The notes: generated by a model from the sequence alone, not told the origin. Shown: positions 10,607-22,205, counted from the first letter of the stretch. The stretch is 64,000 bases of DNA from Siphonodentalium dalli (GCA_032622095.1 CP136068.1:132315989-132379988), one strand, 5' to 3'. Translations and numbers: made by a program.

Positions 10607-11799
10607 CTTATACAATATTGCAAACATCTGGCACATCATGGGTCACCCACTAAGACAGGGGCCGTGTAGTAGATGCACATCTAGTTAGATCTGTTCAATA
10701 ACATAGTTTTCGGCATCAAGCCTTCATCAGTGATGATATATCCTCACTGACGAAGACCTTGTGCAGAAAGCTATGTTATTGGGTAGAACTATGCAATCAG
10801 TTTGAAAAAGTTTTGAATTATATATCTATTCACGTGTATGTATATATTATACTTTCAATTGTGCTATTAGTAGGTATGATTGTTATATATCTTGTGGTTC
10901 TCATATTTGTTTTGTTTGTTATATATTATTCATAAATTGTTTCATGAACATTCCTGTAAATCATATATGCACGAACTGTGAGAAACAAATTAGTTAGAAA
11001 TCAATCACTCTTGAAGTTTAACATATGAACATTCCGCCAATCACCCAATTGTTACTAACTAGTTTTAGCATCCTTTGTTAACTGTAAACATTTGAAAATG
11101 TCCGATAAATCTTTCGAAAATACACATATATATGGAAGTTCGAGTGATTAGATTTCCGGGAAATGTTCTAAACAATTTGACAAAATTATATTCATTTGCC
11201 CTATATTTCAAACACGTGTATATATGTGTGGCTTATATAGTACTGTTGGTGGACATTATTCGTTTCAGCTGTTGTGAGTTTTCCCCATAAATGCTTTTAT
11301 ACTATCATGTACATATTGTTTCCCGAACATTCCTGGAAATTATACGCGTATACACAAATATTCTGTTTATTTGAGAATTTATAAATTTTAACTGATCTAT
11401 ACACAGAACAACTTATTTGAAGATAGCTATTCTGTTTTTTCTCGGACAAAATGTCCTGCAATTTTAAGTTCTATAACTTACCAAAAGGGAAAATATAGAG
11501 ATTAATGGAATATAAATTATGCATGACGCATAGTTTCATTTCTGAAATTGAAATGACAATTATTTGGATGGAGTTTTGTTATCGTACTTCTGTCTCCATT
11601 ATAGTAATATCATTCAAGCGATTCTATTTCCGGGAAATGTTGTGCACAGTATGATTTTTACTTGCAAATATATTTATGTATAAAATGTTTCAAGGTGATG
11701 TGATATATATATATATTTTTTTTTTTATTTACTGATAGTGCCGTTTAGATGAAATAAAGTTTATAAGTTCTCTAAAACCTTATTATTTATTTCCGTAGT
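10607..11799. other. Unique centre of the foldback element
   Basis: AT-rich, without a long open frame. At 10694-10790 there is a hairpin with arms of about 40 nt (CAATAACATAG at one end, CTATGTTATTG at the other). Both arms carry hammerhead-like CTGANGA and GAAA blocks. A motif like GAACATTCCYGGAAAT recurs in both orientations near 10947, 11150, 11322 and 11630. AATAAA occurs near 11753. No gene is recognised. Confidence 0.5.
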
Positions 11800-11855
11800 T
11801 CACCCCGTGTACGTGGTATATCGCCAAACCCGAAGGTATCACCGAACCCGAGAAG
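11798..11855. mobile_element. Solo terminus of a CACCCCGTGTACG-type transposon
   Basis: The string CACCCCGTGTACGTGGTATA followed by CGCCAAACCCGAAGGTATCA matches the outer end of the 1281-bp element at 47257-48537. Only about 55 bp are present, abutting the right arm of the foldback element. It is a fragment, not a complete insertion. Confidence 0.7.
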
Positions 11856-11867
11856 TCTCCAGGGTTC

Positions 11868-13425
11868 TTCTAGTTAATATCGGCATTTAAATGGTTAATT
11901 AACCCGCCGGTGGTCGACACAGCAAGTCAATTTTCATTTTCTATGCTTATTCTGTATATATCCTACTACCATATACGACATCATATTAGACTGTCCGCGG
12001 GCCCATGAGGCCATCAGGGCCTGCCCGGACTTGCCCGGGCTTTCACGTGCTCTCTTGGTGCAGATCGTCATTTAAGGGATTAATAAAGCCGGCCGCGAAC
12101 GAAATAGCGAGTCAATATTTACAATATACCTTTAGTAAGTGCCTCGATCCCATTATTCATCAATATATAATATGATCGGGTCGCTGTGTCAGTCGAGGCT
12201 CTCCCGGGTTCTTTAAGTTAATATCGGCATTTAAAGTGTTAATAAACCCGCCGGTTGATGACACAGCAAGTAAATTTGCATGCTTATTCAGAATCCTACT
12301 ACCGTACGGAATCATATTAGACTGTCCGCGGGTTCAGGAGGCAGCCAGGGCCTGTCCGGGCTTGCCCGGGCTTGCCGCGTTCTTCTGGCGCATATCGTTA
12401 TTTAAGGGGTTAAGGAAGCCGGCGGCGAACGAGATAGCGAGTCAATATTTGCAATATACCTTTAGTAAGTGCCTCGCTACCATTAGTCATCAATATATAA
12501 TATTATCAGGTTTCTGTGTCCGTCCGGTCTCTCCCGGGTTCTTTTTAGTTAATATCGATATTTAGAGGGTTAATAAACCCGCCGGTGGACGACACAGCAA
12601 GTCAATTTTCAAAATATATGCTTATTCTGTATCCTACTACCATATGACATCATATTAGACTGTCTGCGGGCCCATGAGACCACCAGGGCCTGCCCGGGCG
12701 TGCCCGGGCTTGCGCCATGTTCTTCTGGCACATATCGTCATTTAAGGGGGTAATGAAGCTTGCCGCGAACGAGATAGCGAGTCAATATTTGCAATATACC
12801 TTTAGTAAGTGCCTCGCAACCATTAGTCATCAATATATAATATGGTTGGGTCTATGCGTCCGTCTGGGCTCTCCCGGGTTCTTTTAGTCAATATCGGCAT
12901 TTAAATGGTTAATAAACCCGCCGGTGGACGACACAGCAAGTCAATTTTCATAATATATGCTTATTCTGTATCCTACTACCATATGACATCATATTAGACT
13001 GTCTGCGGGTCCATGAGATCACCAGGGCCTGCCCGGGCGTGCCCGGGCTTGCGCCATGTTCTTCTGGCGCATATCGTCATTTAAGGGGTTAATGAAGCCG
13101 GCCGCGAGCGAGATAGCGAGTCAATATTTGCAATATATACCTTTAGTAAGTGCCTCGCTACCATTAGTCATCAATATATAATATGGTCGGGTCTATGCGT
13201 CCGTCTGGGCTCTCCCGGGTTCTTTTAGTCAATATCGGCATTTAAATGGTTAATAAACCCGCCGGTGGACGACACAGCAAGTCAATTTTCACAATATATG
13301 CTTATTCTGTATCCTACTACCATGTGGCATCATATTAGACTGTCTGCGGGCCAATGAGATCACCCGAACCTGCCCGGGCGTGCCCGGGCTTGCCCGGGCG
13401 TGCCCGGGCGTGCCCGGGCACTAAT
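11868..13425 (-). repeat. Right arm: four to five inverted 340-bp units
   Basis: CATATTAGACTGT recurs about every 330-341 bp (near 11984, 12313, 12651, 12990 and 13331). The units are the reverse complement of the left arm. The outermost copies are the most alike and the innermost the most diverged. The arm ends in five GCCCGGGC decamers. A 109-codon open frame at 12236-12565 falls wholly inside the repeat and is not a gene. Confidence 0.88.
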
Positions 13426-13724
13426 TAGTCACACCCCTTGAATTCACTCACCCACACTAGCCAGACATACAGCCTGAGTCGTGAAAAAGACAAACAGTTT
13501 GTTATCTTCAAGATAATATAATTGTTTAGTATGTTACCACGTATTACGAAATAGGAACAGACCTGACACAAGCTTGAATGACAATAAGAAGTCAAACCTT
13601 GTTTACATAAACCTGGGTTTTTAAAAGACGAGAATTCGGACCAATAATCACGGCTACTCTTTTCGAAGCTCGGTAACATTTTGCGATCACCGTGACATGG
13701 GCCTGATCTAGACTATGGCCCTGG

Positions 13725-15870
13725 GGCCTGTTTCATGAAGCAAGGTCATAAGATTATATTAAGATGGATTTAATCTAAGATCTAAGGTGGATCTTATGAT
13801 GTAACTTTTCCGTTTCAAGAACGCGTTTCACAAAACAAGATTAAGTCCTACTTAAGTAGTAAGTTAAGTTCCCGCTTATTTAGACTGGTTATCGACAATT
13901 TTCTACAGTCCGGAACAAAAAAATGTGGGCTTGTGCAATCTTTAGGTACGACATTGAGAGGTTATTGAGAAAGAGCCGAGTCCGAGTTGACATTATTGTG
14001 TGACAGGGATGCTGGTTAGCGGCTGGGGTGGGGTGGGCGAATCAGCGCATGTATCTTAGTGTCTATAGTCAGTGGCCTTATATTCGCATATGGATCTTAG
14101 ACTTGTATGAGTTCCACGATGTGAATTCGAACATGAGTACATCGCAGGCTCTTAAAATGACGAGCTTTGCGTTTACTGACGAGTGGCGGTGTCAGAAATA
14201 AGACAATATAATTATATGGATCGATGCATGACTGCGACCATGCATTCACGCCGAGTTAATCCACTGAGAGCAATGAACAGGCGGCGATTTTTGTATGTGA
14301 GCCGGCATAACTCGTGTATTATCGACCACCGCTCTCTACGTGTAGCAATAATCAAAATAAATCGGCGATGTCATCAGGACACACATAGGTCATTTTTCGA
14401 TTCAAAGGGAAATGAAAAATATTTGTTAGAGTAACTTTTTTATTATTTTTATGCAGATGTTTTATGCGGTTGTCTTACCATGGCTATATATATAACTACA
14501 TTTTCATTAGCACACTCGTATTAAGGGGTGTCATCGTTACGGGTGTGTATATCATATATACAGTATGCTGTACAACGGTCATCCCACCCCCGAAAAAAAA
14601 ACATGACAAAAATTTGGACAGCCTTGAAAATCACGACATATGGGCGTGGGCATAAACTGAATAAATATAATATTCTCTATAGAAAATTGTCACTATTTCT
14701 AAAACATATTTTGATAAAGAGCGTTTGTGTTACCTTTCCTATATGACATAGCTGCTTTGTAAACAGCGGACGGAAATTTGGAAAGAGGAAAGAATCAATA
14801 CATTAATTGATCTCACTTTACCCCATCTCCCCACACACATATGGAATAACATAGAGGAGATTGTGAGCTTTGAGCTAGGCCATAATTCTTATCAAAAGTT
14901 TAATTCGTGGGTAATACAATTTTATAATATATATTATCTATAGGTCCCATACACAGCTGATAATTGACTATATCCTACATTCTACGAGGCTCGGGGTGGC
15001 TAGTTGGTCTCTGTGTGTGGGGGTGGGTACATCGTGCAATTTCCAACTGCACCCGCCCCTTAATTGAAGCGGGCCAAACTTCCATGTTCGCGAAATGCCA
15101 TGTCCACCCCACCCGTTGGATTTAAACTTTCCAATTGGTATCTCAAATATTCCAACAGTTCGAAATTTCTAACCTGACGCCCCTAAAGTTGGTGATTTTC
15201 GTTTGCTGCTGTTTGTCTAAAACAACACATTCCTTTACTAGTTAGAAATTGAAACAATTGAAACCTATATATAGTGTACGATTAATGTTGTTGTCAGGCA
15301 TGAAATTTCCAATTGCTAAACATTTTGACCAAAGTGTGTGGGGGGGGGTAGACAACACACAAACCCTATTCGCCACGTCCCTGATGATAAGCCTGTGCTC
15401 TGAATTGTTTTTACCAAACTAACCCTATTGCTATACGGTGGGGGGGGGGTGCCCTCTCCAAACTATGGTTTTGGAAAGTTTGAGATACCAGTTGGAATGT
15501 TTAAACCCAAAGAGAATTTGGTGTTGTTTAAGGGGGTGTAGTTGGACATTTCGAGGCGAACACCCCCTCTCACTCTGTAGACACGTCCCTGTATACCAGA
15601 CGACGAATTGCCCACCAGACAATGTACAGATATCTCCGTAATTTGCAAAATAACATAGGCCGCCATACTTGTGATCGATATGCCACTTATCACGTTGATC
15701 TTAACTTTAAGATTATCTTATGACACCTCACAGCAGTCTTCAAGTTAAGACCAAAGTTAAGACCATCTTAAGTTAAGACCTTGTTCGTGAAACGCACTTA
15801 TGACTGAAGTTTGAACTTATGACCATCTTAAGTCCCAACTATGACATAAGTTGCTTTCATGAAACAGGGC
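13725..15870. mobile_element. Terminal-inverted-repeat transposon, non-autonomous
   Basis: The ends are GGCCTGTTTCATGAAGCAAG at left and, reverse-complemented from the right, GCCCTGTTTCATGAAAGCAA. Both continue into TTAAG-rich subterminal sequence. CCTGG flanks both sides (13720-13724 and 15871-15875), a possible 5-bp target duplication. The 2.1-kb interior has only short frames (such as 83 codons at 14183-14434) with no transposase motif that I recognise. An internal inverted repeat pairs about 15117-15165 with 15466-15512 (CCAATTGGTATCTCAAA against its near complement). The superfamily is uncertain. Confidence 0.7.
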
Positions 15871-15875
15871 CCTGG

Positions 15876-16340
15876 TCCAGTCAAGAGACCGTCAATACTA
15901 TGAAAATTTTACAAATTAACTACAAAGCTTCGTAGTACTTCTGGACAGGAAAATAATAGTGAAAACCAAAAGTGGTTATTAAACGATATACTACCAAAAC
16001 ACCTTAATATGAATGGTATTTGCATGTTCACAAGAATGACAAATGCCATAGAAGGTAGTTTCGATCATAACACTTTCATGGCTGTGATGTGGGTAACAGT
16101 TGAGGAGAAGTTTGTTAGCTAACAATTAGCGTCAGTACTATCAAGGCTTTCAACTCAAGTTGGATGGTAACATTGGCTAATAAACGTCATTGATAACATT
16201 AAGAATTTACCATGCGAAAGAGGTATGTAACTAAAATAGTTACACATTAGTAATTTGGAAATAAAAAGTCAATCGTCTTTTTCAGAACCTATTATCACAA
16301 TCAACGCCTATTTTCAACAGTCCGCACAATGATAAATGAT
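15876..16340. other. No gene or repeat recognised
   Basis: AT-rich single-copy-looking sequence between two transposons, inside the block missing from copy 2. I see no splice-bordered open frame. Confidence 0.5.
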
Positions 16341-16344
16341 GCGT

Positions 16345-16690
16345 ATTTTCCCCCGTAAATAGGCTCGTATGGAACTTATATAAAACACACGAAATAAGCC
16401 CATATAGGGATTATTTGAACTCAAATGGGACACAATCAAAACAGTCGTATATGAGCTTATTTCAATTCGAAATAAGCTAATATAAGCACTATTTAATCTA
16501 CTTTGTTCACCAACACGGCGTACTAGATGAACGCACTTTATAAGTTCTTTCCACTGCGGCCCGAGCCATTCAACGACATAACGGGTATAAGGCCTACATG
16601 TATATGAGCCTATTTCAGAGTTAAATAAGTTCCATATGAACCTGTGTAAATATCCTGTATGAACCTATTTGCACGAGGATAATTATGTTG
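16345..16690. mobile_element. MITE-like repeat with AAATAGG/TGCACGAGGAT end
   Basis: The left side reads CGTAAATAGGCTCGTATGGA. The right side, reverse-complemented, reads CGTGCAAATAGGTTCATA, then repeats TTCATATGGAACTTATTT, giving imperfect inverted ends. The interior is rich in AATAAGC and TATATGAGC. The same outer motif (CTATTTGCACGAGGAT) appears at 21765-21784 and in reverse at 36140-36156. No clean target duplication was found. Confidence 0.45.
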
Positions 16691-16720
16691 AATAATTCAG
16701 ACATGTAGTGATATAATGGC

Positions 16721-17142
16721 CGGATTCGTCATCTCAGGTTTAAACCTGGCCTATGTACACCTCTAGGTTTAAATCGTCGCGAGTCAGCTAAATCCGTGGT
16801 TTAAACCCGAGACGCATTCGTCATCTCTGGTTTAAACCTGGTCCAGCCAGACCAGTGGTTGAGCAGTAGTATCTCTGTATCGTCGAGATAATTAATCGTA
16901 CTTCCCTAATGCGGACCGCCGCGTTTTATTGATTGCGAAATTCACTAATTACGACAGCGAGCATATTTTTGTTGTAAATTTATAAGCGAGAAGAACTCAC
17001 ACCTATAAAGTGTATGGGGATAAGTTTTTCTCAATTTCGATATTTTTTGCGTTTTATAAGCTTAAACCGGCAACTAAACCATATAATTCGACGGTCCAGC
17101 TAAACTAGCTTTATCGAGGCTAAACCTGAGATGACGAATCCG
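16721..17142. mobile_element. MITE, GGATTCGTCATCTC termini
   Basis: A 422-bp element starting CGGATTCGTCATCTCAGGTT and ending with its complement (AACCTGAGATGACGAATCCG with one substitution region). The sequence is repeated again internally (GCATTCGTCATCTCTGGTTT at 16815). A related single terminus lies at 50633-50658. Only a few bases separate possible target sites, so the duplication is unclear. Confidence 0.7.
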
Positions 17143-17949
17143 TCTTTTCGCGATCTCGGTTTAGAATAGTCAACAATCAGATCAAAGGATGGAGATGTAT
17201 ATTATCTCGAGTGAGGGCGTGTCTAAGTGGCGACTGCCGACTGGTGTTACCATGTCACAGTTGATTCATTCGCACGCGAACGTTGCTCATATATCTACAT
17301 ATTCCTTCAGTATAATTTATACAACTATATATTGTGGTTTGTTTTTGGCTTGTGGCAATCACAAATAATGGGGTTTTCTACGAATTCATTTGAAGGGTTC
17401 AACGTTTTAATTCTGACTTCAAACGATGCTACTACATGACCAGATATGATATACATATAATTTGCAATCCTAAAATTATATTTCTTTTTTGATAACTCAT
17501 TTTGGACCATACCACCATGCTCTACTCTGGTTACGCCCATAACTTCGCATAATATTTCACCAGTTCAAAGCCTGGGAAGTTTTTTGATTTTATGCATGAC
17601 GAGAAAGTTATTACATTGATAAAAAAGCAACGCATGTAATATATTTCTTTATTAAAACCTGTCCCTCTGTTTGCCCACTTCCAACAGTTTATGGCAGGCG
17701 TTCGATTGCTATTCAATACGAGACGATATAGCATTTAGTCACGAGTTTGCAGATCAATGTAACTACAGTGGCATGATCGCTCTGAATTTACTCTATCAAT
17801 ACAAAATATTAGGGAATAAAACTGATACACTCGTAGGCCGTGTTAATTTATATTAATTAAATTAATGATATTTATATCAGTTCTTCAATTGATAAGTTCC
17901 TCTAACAAGCGAGTTAACCTACTAACGAACGTTTATGTGAGCTTGAATA
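17143..17949. other. Mostly unassigned; end of the duplicated segment
   Basis: 17506-17652 matches 49631-49775 and is where the segmental duplication resumes after the 8.56-kb difference. The remainder has short open frames (such as 70 codons at 17227-17439) without recognisable features. Confidence 0.5.
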
Positions 17950-17969
17950 TCTATATCTATATTTGCGAA

Positions 17970-17970
<1 letters not shown>

Positions 17971-18008
<38 letters not shown>
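17971..18008. repeat. (TGTC)n microsatellite
   Basis: About nine GTCT units directly behind the proposed 5' end of the Helitron-like element. The Helitron-like units at 34485 and 35037 have a similar TCTG run near their 5' ends. Confidence 0.9.
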
Positions 18009-18049
18009 GTTCTATAGAAATTCACAGGGGACCATCTAGATGATGCCAA

Positions 18050-19330
18050 ATGGGTCTACTAGGAGTAACTTTTTACGAGAAAGATAATGGTCGGGGTTAA
18101 AATTTTCTAAAGTGACGCCGTTGTTGTCAGGGGCAGAAAAGGGGGAGGGGCAGAACAAATATTTGCCACGAAACATATATATAATCATCCCCATAATCTG
18201 AGGAATCTAATGGTGTGTTTTAAATATGGCAAAAGTCACGCCGTTCGCGTCAGGGGTGACCGGAAGGGGGGAGGGGCACATTTTTTTCTGTCGCCGATTG
18301 CCACGAAACTTACATATAATCATCCCCATGATATGAAGAATCCAACGGTGTGGTTTAAATATGTCAAAAGTGGCGTCGTTCGAGTCAGATTTGCACATAA
18401 GGGGAGAGGGGCACCAAAATTGATAAAACTAATTTTTGCGCCGATTTGCACCAAATTGACATATATTCTTCTTCATGATACAAGGAATCTAATTGTGCGA
18501 TTTAACAACGCCAAATTGTTGTCGTTTGGATGAGAGATTGGGAGGGGGTGGGCACTAAATTTGATAATAATTGGTTTAGTCGCCGATTGCCACCACACTT
18601 ATACAAAAGCATCCTCATGGTATGAGGAGTCTAATGGTGTGGCTTATATCTGTCAAGTGTGGCCTCATTCGAGTCAGGGGTGTATTGAATGGGACAGGGG
18701 CACCAAAATTGATGCACAATTTTTTTGGCGCCAATTTCCACCAAATTGATACACGTTCTTATCCATGATACGAGGAATCTGATCGTGTGATTTAAAGACG
18801 CCATAGTGGTGCTGTTTATGTGAGAGATGGGGAGGGGGGATTGGCACCAAATTTGATAAACCAAAATATTGTTTAGTCGCCGATTATCACCAAACTTATA
18901 AACAATCATCTCCATGATATCAGGAGTGTAATTGTGTGGTTTAAGGATGTCACAAGCGGGGCCATTCGAGTCAGTGGTGTATAGAGATGAGAGGGACATT
19001 ATTTCTATATGTTTAGTGCCGATTTCCACCAGATTGATACATATTCTTCTCCGTGATACGAGGAATCTTATCGTGTGGTTTAGACACAACGAATTGGTGC
19101 CCTATGGGTGAGAGATATGGGGATCTTCAATATGATACGAATTTGTATACTCGCCAATTTTCACCAGTTTCATGTATATATGCATCTCTAATCTATAATG
19201 AGTCTTTGTGTGTGTAGCTTGAGTCCGAAATAGGGACGGGAGGGTCACCAAAAACTGATACAAAATATTTTTAGTACCAATTACCATCAAATTCAGACAC
19301 GTTCTTCTCAAATGATACAAGAAATCAAAT
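18050..19330. repeat. Diverged tandem repeat, about 142 bp
   Basis: A block with GAGGAATCTAATGGTGTGG recurs near 18201, 18337, 18482, 18624, 18771, 18919, 19060, 19197 and 19317, spaced 120-148 bp. Associated strings are CCACGAAACTTATA, TCGAGTCAGGGGTG and GGGGAGGGGCACCAAA. Divergence between units is high, so the array is old. Bivalve pearl-type elements also have tandem cores, but I claim only the resemblance in layout. Confidence 0.8.
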
Positions 19331-20645
19331 TGTGCTGTCTGTCTGTCTTTCTGTCTGTCTGTTCTATATATAACTTCACGCGCGGTACAATCGAAGAGAC
19401 AAAAGCTGATACAAATATGTTTGGCACTAATTTCCAACAAATTCATACATGTTTTTATCTAATGATATACCATGAATTAAATCACATTTGGTGTCGTTTG
19501 CGCCACGGATGGCGAGCGGATATGCACTATCATAGATAAGATTGCTATTCGCCGATATCCACATATAAGTTATATATAGTCACACAGGCCATCTCCATAT
19601 CATTTTAAGGAGATTTGGGCGTTCACATTTCACAATCCCTACAAATGGTAACCCACTTATAAGTCACTTGAACAATTATATCTTCTTAATTGTCATATTT
19701 ATATGGGGATGGCAATCAGGACATTCACACAATGAGCTAGCAAAAAGAGATACATAGAAGAAGCATTAAACGTATATTTATCATTCTATTGAAGAGATAC
19801 ATATATTCGTGCAAACTGAGAGACCTCGAATCGTCAGAGGATTGCATATATATTATAACAAAATTGAGTCTGTTCCATTCAATACAGTTTCCAAAAAAAA
19901 GTTACAATTTGTCAGGATATGTGGAAGGCCTGTTCAAAAATATATAGTTTCTTCTGATATACAATAAAATGCAGTTAGTAGCACATGACTTTTCAGGATC
20001 CTACCAATACTGACATCTGACAAGGGTTTTTAGAACAGACTCATCGACTGACATAAACAACTCAAAATCTCGCTCTGTGCCTGGCACATGTAGCTGGTAT
20101 ATAACGCAGCAACATTTCGTTTAAACTAAGACTATTTAGCCAATATATAGCACCATGAACAGAGGAGCACCTGAAAAATTCTTTGAAACATCTGTACCTT
20201 CATGGAGATATGATAGCCAGGTGTCCTCGAGATCTTAGTCCAGCACACTAGATTGATTGATACATCTCAATATGTAAAACCCAATTATCATATTTTATCG
20301 AACTAATGTGTTTATAATGTTCATGTATCATCTTATAACGTCTAATGTATACGCAGTTGTAAATAAATACATACTTCATTATTGGTGGAACGGATTAATC
20401 GCGATAAACAGAATGACAATTGACAAGGTGGGCCACTACTTATATTCCATGACTGTAATAATCATGTTTTGTGATGCTATTTGAATATACAATTTATGAG
20501 AAAACGTATAACACTTTGAACAAGGGTGTTCTCTATTCCCAACAAATATCCAAAGCATACAGATGGTTTCACATCGCATTAACCTGGGCAACGCCGGGTA
20601 ACCCTGCTAGTATAACATATAATAACACATAACAAAGCGGGTTAA

Positions 20646-20858
20646 CCCTTCCGTGACGGGAGCTGTGCTGGTGCAGTATTAACGATATTGTGCCAGTACA
20701 TTATTTTATATACGCGAGTCTTCCATAGAGAGCCTCGCATATATAAGACAATGCACTGGCCTACAATGTCAAGGTAAATATTGTTAGGTCAACGAATTCT
20801 CTTATAAATGCGAGGCTCCCTATGGGAACAGTTTATGGAAGCTCCAGTCATAGAAGGG
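20646..20858. mobile_element. TTAA-flanked MITE (piggyBac-like target)
   Basis: The 213-bp element lies between TTAA (20642-20645) and TTAA (20859-20862). Its ends are CCCTTCCGTGACGGGAGC and, in reverse complement, CCCTTCTATGACTGGAGC. The interior contains a degenerate form of the ATATATGCGAG / CTCGCATATATAAG hairpin found in other elements here. TTAA duplication is typical of piggyBac and a few other superfamilies. Confidence 0.75.
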
Positions 20859-20862
20859 TTAA

Positions 20863-21205
20863 ATAGAGATCAGCTGCTCGCGGTCGAAGTGGGTTAATGT
20901 GTTCATGTAAACGTATTGGACGAGCAGAGCGGCGAGCGACATACCTATTAGTAACTGCTACACACATGGTAGCTATAGTGCAAATTGTCCCAATATATTG
21001 CACCCCAGTCTACGCATGTGAGGAGGCACACCAATTATGCCGTCGCCATGGCGATACATGTACGTGTAACATCGGGTTTGAATGGGCGACATTGAGTGAC
21101 CGTAGCTCTACACAATAACTTCGTATTCTCTGTCAGCATATAAAATTGAAATTTGATTGAAATTGTGAAATCTACCAGCCCATGTATTCTCAAGAATGAA
21201 CCTAC
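20863..21205. other. No gene recognised
   Basis: Contains a 73-codon open frame at 20897-21118 with an unusual Cys content but no paralogue or splice context. I do not call it a gene. Confidence 0.4.
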
Positions 21206-21750
21206 CTGTATGTGAATGAACCTACCTGTATGTGAATGAACCTACCTGTATGTGAATGAACCTACCTGTATGTGAATGAACCTACCTGTATGTGAACCTA
21301 CCTGTATGTGAACCTACCTGTATGAACCTACCTGTATGAACCTACCTGTATGAACCTACCTGTATGTGAATGAACCTACCTGTATGTGAATGAACCTACC
21401 TGTATGTGAACCTACCTGTATGAACCTACCTGTATGAACCTACCTGTATGTGAACCTACCTGTATGTGAACCTACCTGTATGTGAATGAACCTACCTGTA
21501 TGTGAACCTACCTGTATGTGAATGAACCTACCTGTATGTGAACCTACCTGTATGTGAACCTACCTGTATGAACCTACCTGTATGTGAACCTACCTGTATG
21601 TGAACCTACCTGTATGTGAACCTACCTGTATGTGAACCTACCTGTATGTGAACCTACCTGTATGTGAACCTACCTGTATGTGAACCTACCTGTATGTGAA
21701 CCTACCTGTATGTGAACCTACCTGTATGTGAACCTACCTGTATGTGAATA
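21206..21750. repeat. GAACCTACCTGTATGT minisatellite
   Basis: About 33 units of 14, 16 or 20 bp, all built on GAACCTACCTGTAT with optional GT and GTGAAT extensions. The last unit runs into TTAGGTCCAACGTGAACCTA and then the TTTGCACGAGGAT terminus, so the array sits against a MITE end. Confidence 0.93.
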
Positions 21751-21792
21751 CTTAGGTCCAACGTGAACCTATTTGCACGAGGATATGTTGCC
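21751..21792. mobile_element. Single terminus of the TGCACGAGGAT MITE family
   Basis: Read in reverse complement, CCTCGTGCAAATAGGTTCAC matches the end of the element near 36138 (CCTCGTGCAAATAGCTTCAT) and the right end at 16690. The other terminus is not found; the minisatellite occupies its place. Confidence 0.55.
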
Positions 21793-22205
21793 AGGCAAGA
21801 TTTGGTATATCTATCCTCACTGATACTGGCACACCAAATATCACACTGTCTGTCTAAATTTGACATCATATTTTCATATTCAGGGCAGCAGGATGACTAC
21901 GTTCTAACCACCCCCCCCCCCCCGGCGATATTGCCACAAATTGTAATTTTGGTTAAGTTGCGATAACGTATGATCTAATCCCTATTTTTTCTTATTTTTT
22001 TTCTTTCAAATAACTTGAATTTTGTATTATGTGGGAAGATCAATACACATATATTCGAACAACCGTGAAGACGGACAGTTATGTCATGCTGATCCTGTGC
22101 AATAGTTTAATTTTGTGCGATGATTCGTTGGTTTTTCATTGACTGTTGTGCAAATAACCAGTATTACAAGTTTTATATGCATATGCATGGGTATTATATA
22201 TAGTA
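21793..22205. other. Unassigned flank of the Helitron array
   Basis: Host-side sequence with a poly-C tract (about 21909-21922). On the minus strand the first base after CTAG is T (22205), the expected Helitron insertion context. Confidence 0.5.

Larger units (their letters stand above)
9816..13436. mobile_element. Foldback-type transposon with long tandem-repeat inverted arms
   Basis: The 3.6-kb element is flanked by the 9-bp direct repeat CTTGAATTC (9807-9815 and 13437-13445). The outer ends are inverted copies: GGTGTGACTAATTAG at left and CTAATTAGTCACACC at right. Inside each end are blocks of a 10-bp GC-rich unit (CGCCCGGGCA) and then tandem units of about 340 bp, roughly two on the left (to about 10606) and four to five on the right (11868-13425), in opposite orientation. 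This layout and a 9-bp target duplication are what is known for FB elements of Drosophila, though sequence kinship is not implied. No transposase is seen in the 1.2-kb centre, so it looks non-autonomous. Confidence 0.8.
17950..20610 (+). mobile_element. Helitron-like element, 2.66 kb
   Basis: The 3' end has a hairpin, ACCTGG paired with CCGGGT, then AACCCTGCTAG, then a T. That is the Helitron arrangement of a short stem about 11 nt before CTRR and insertion before T. The proposed 5' end is TC at 17950 (host A before it), just ahead of a TGTC microsatellite; a start at 17956 is equally possible. The interior carries a diverged tandem array (18050-19330). No Rep or helicase sequence is visible, so it is non-autonomous. 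Confidence 0.65.

Noticed and set aside
12236-12565. Open frame of 109 codons
   Set aside because: It lies wholly within the 340-bp repeat units of the foldback arm, and neighbouring units break the frame.
20897-21118. 73-codon Cys-containing frame as a small secreted peptide
   Set aside because: No signal peptide, no regular cysteine pattern and no splice or duplicate support.
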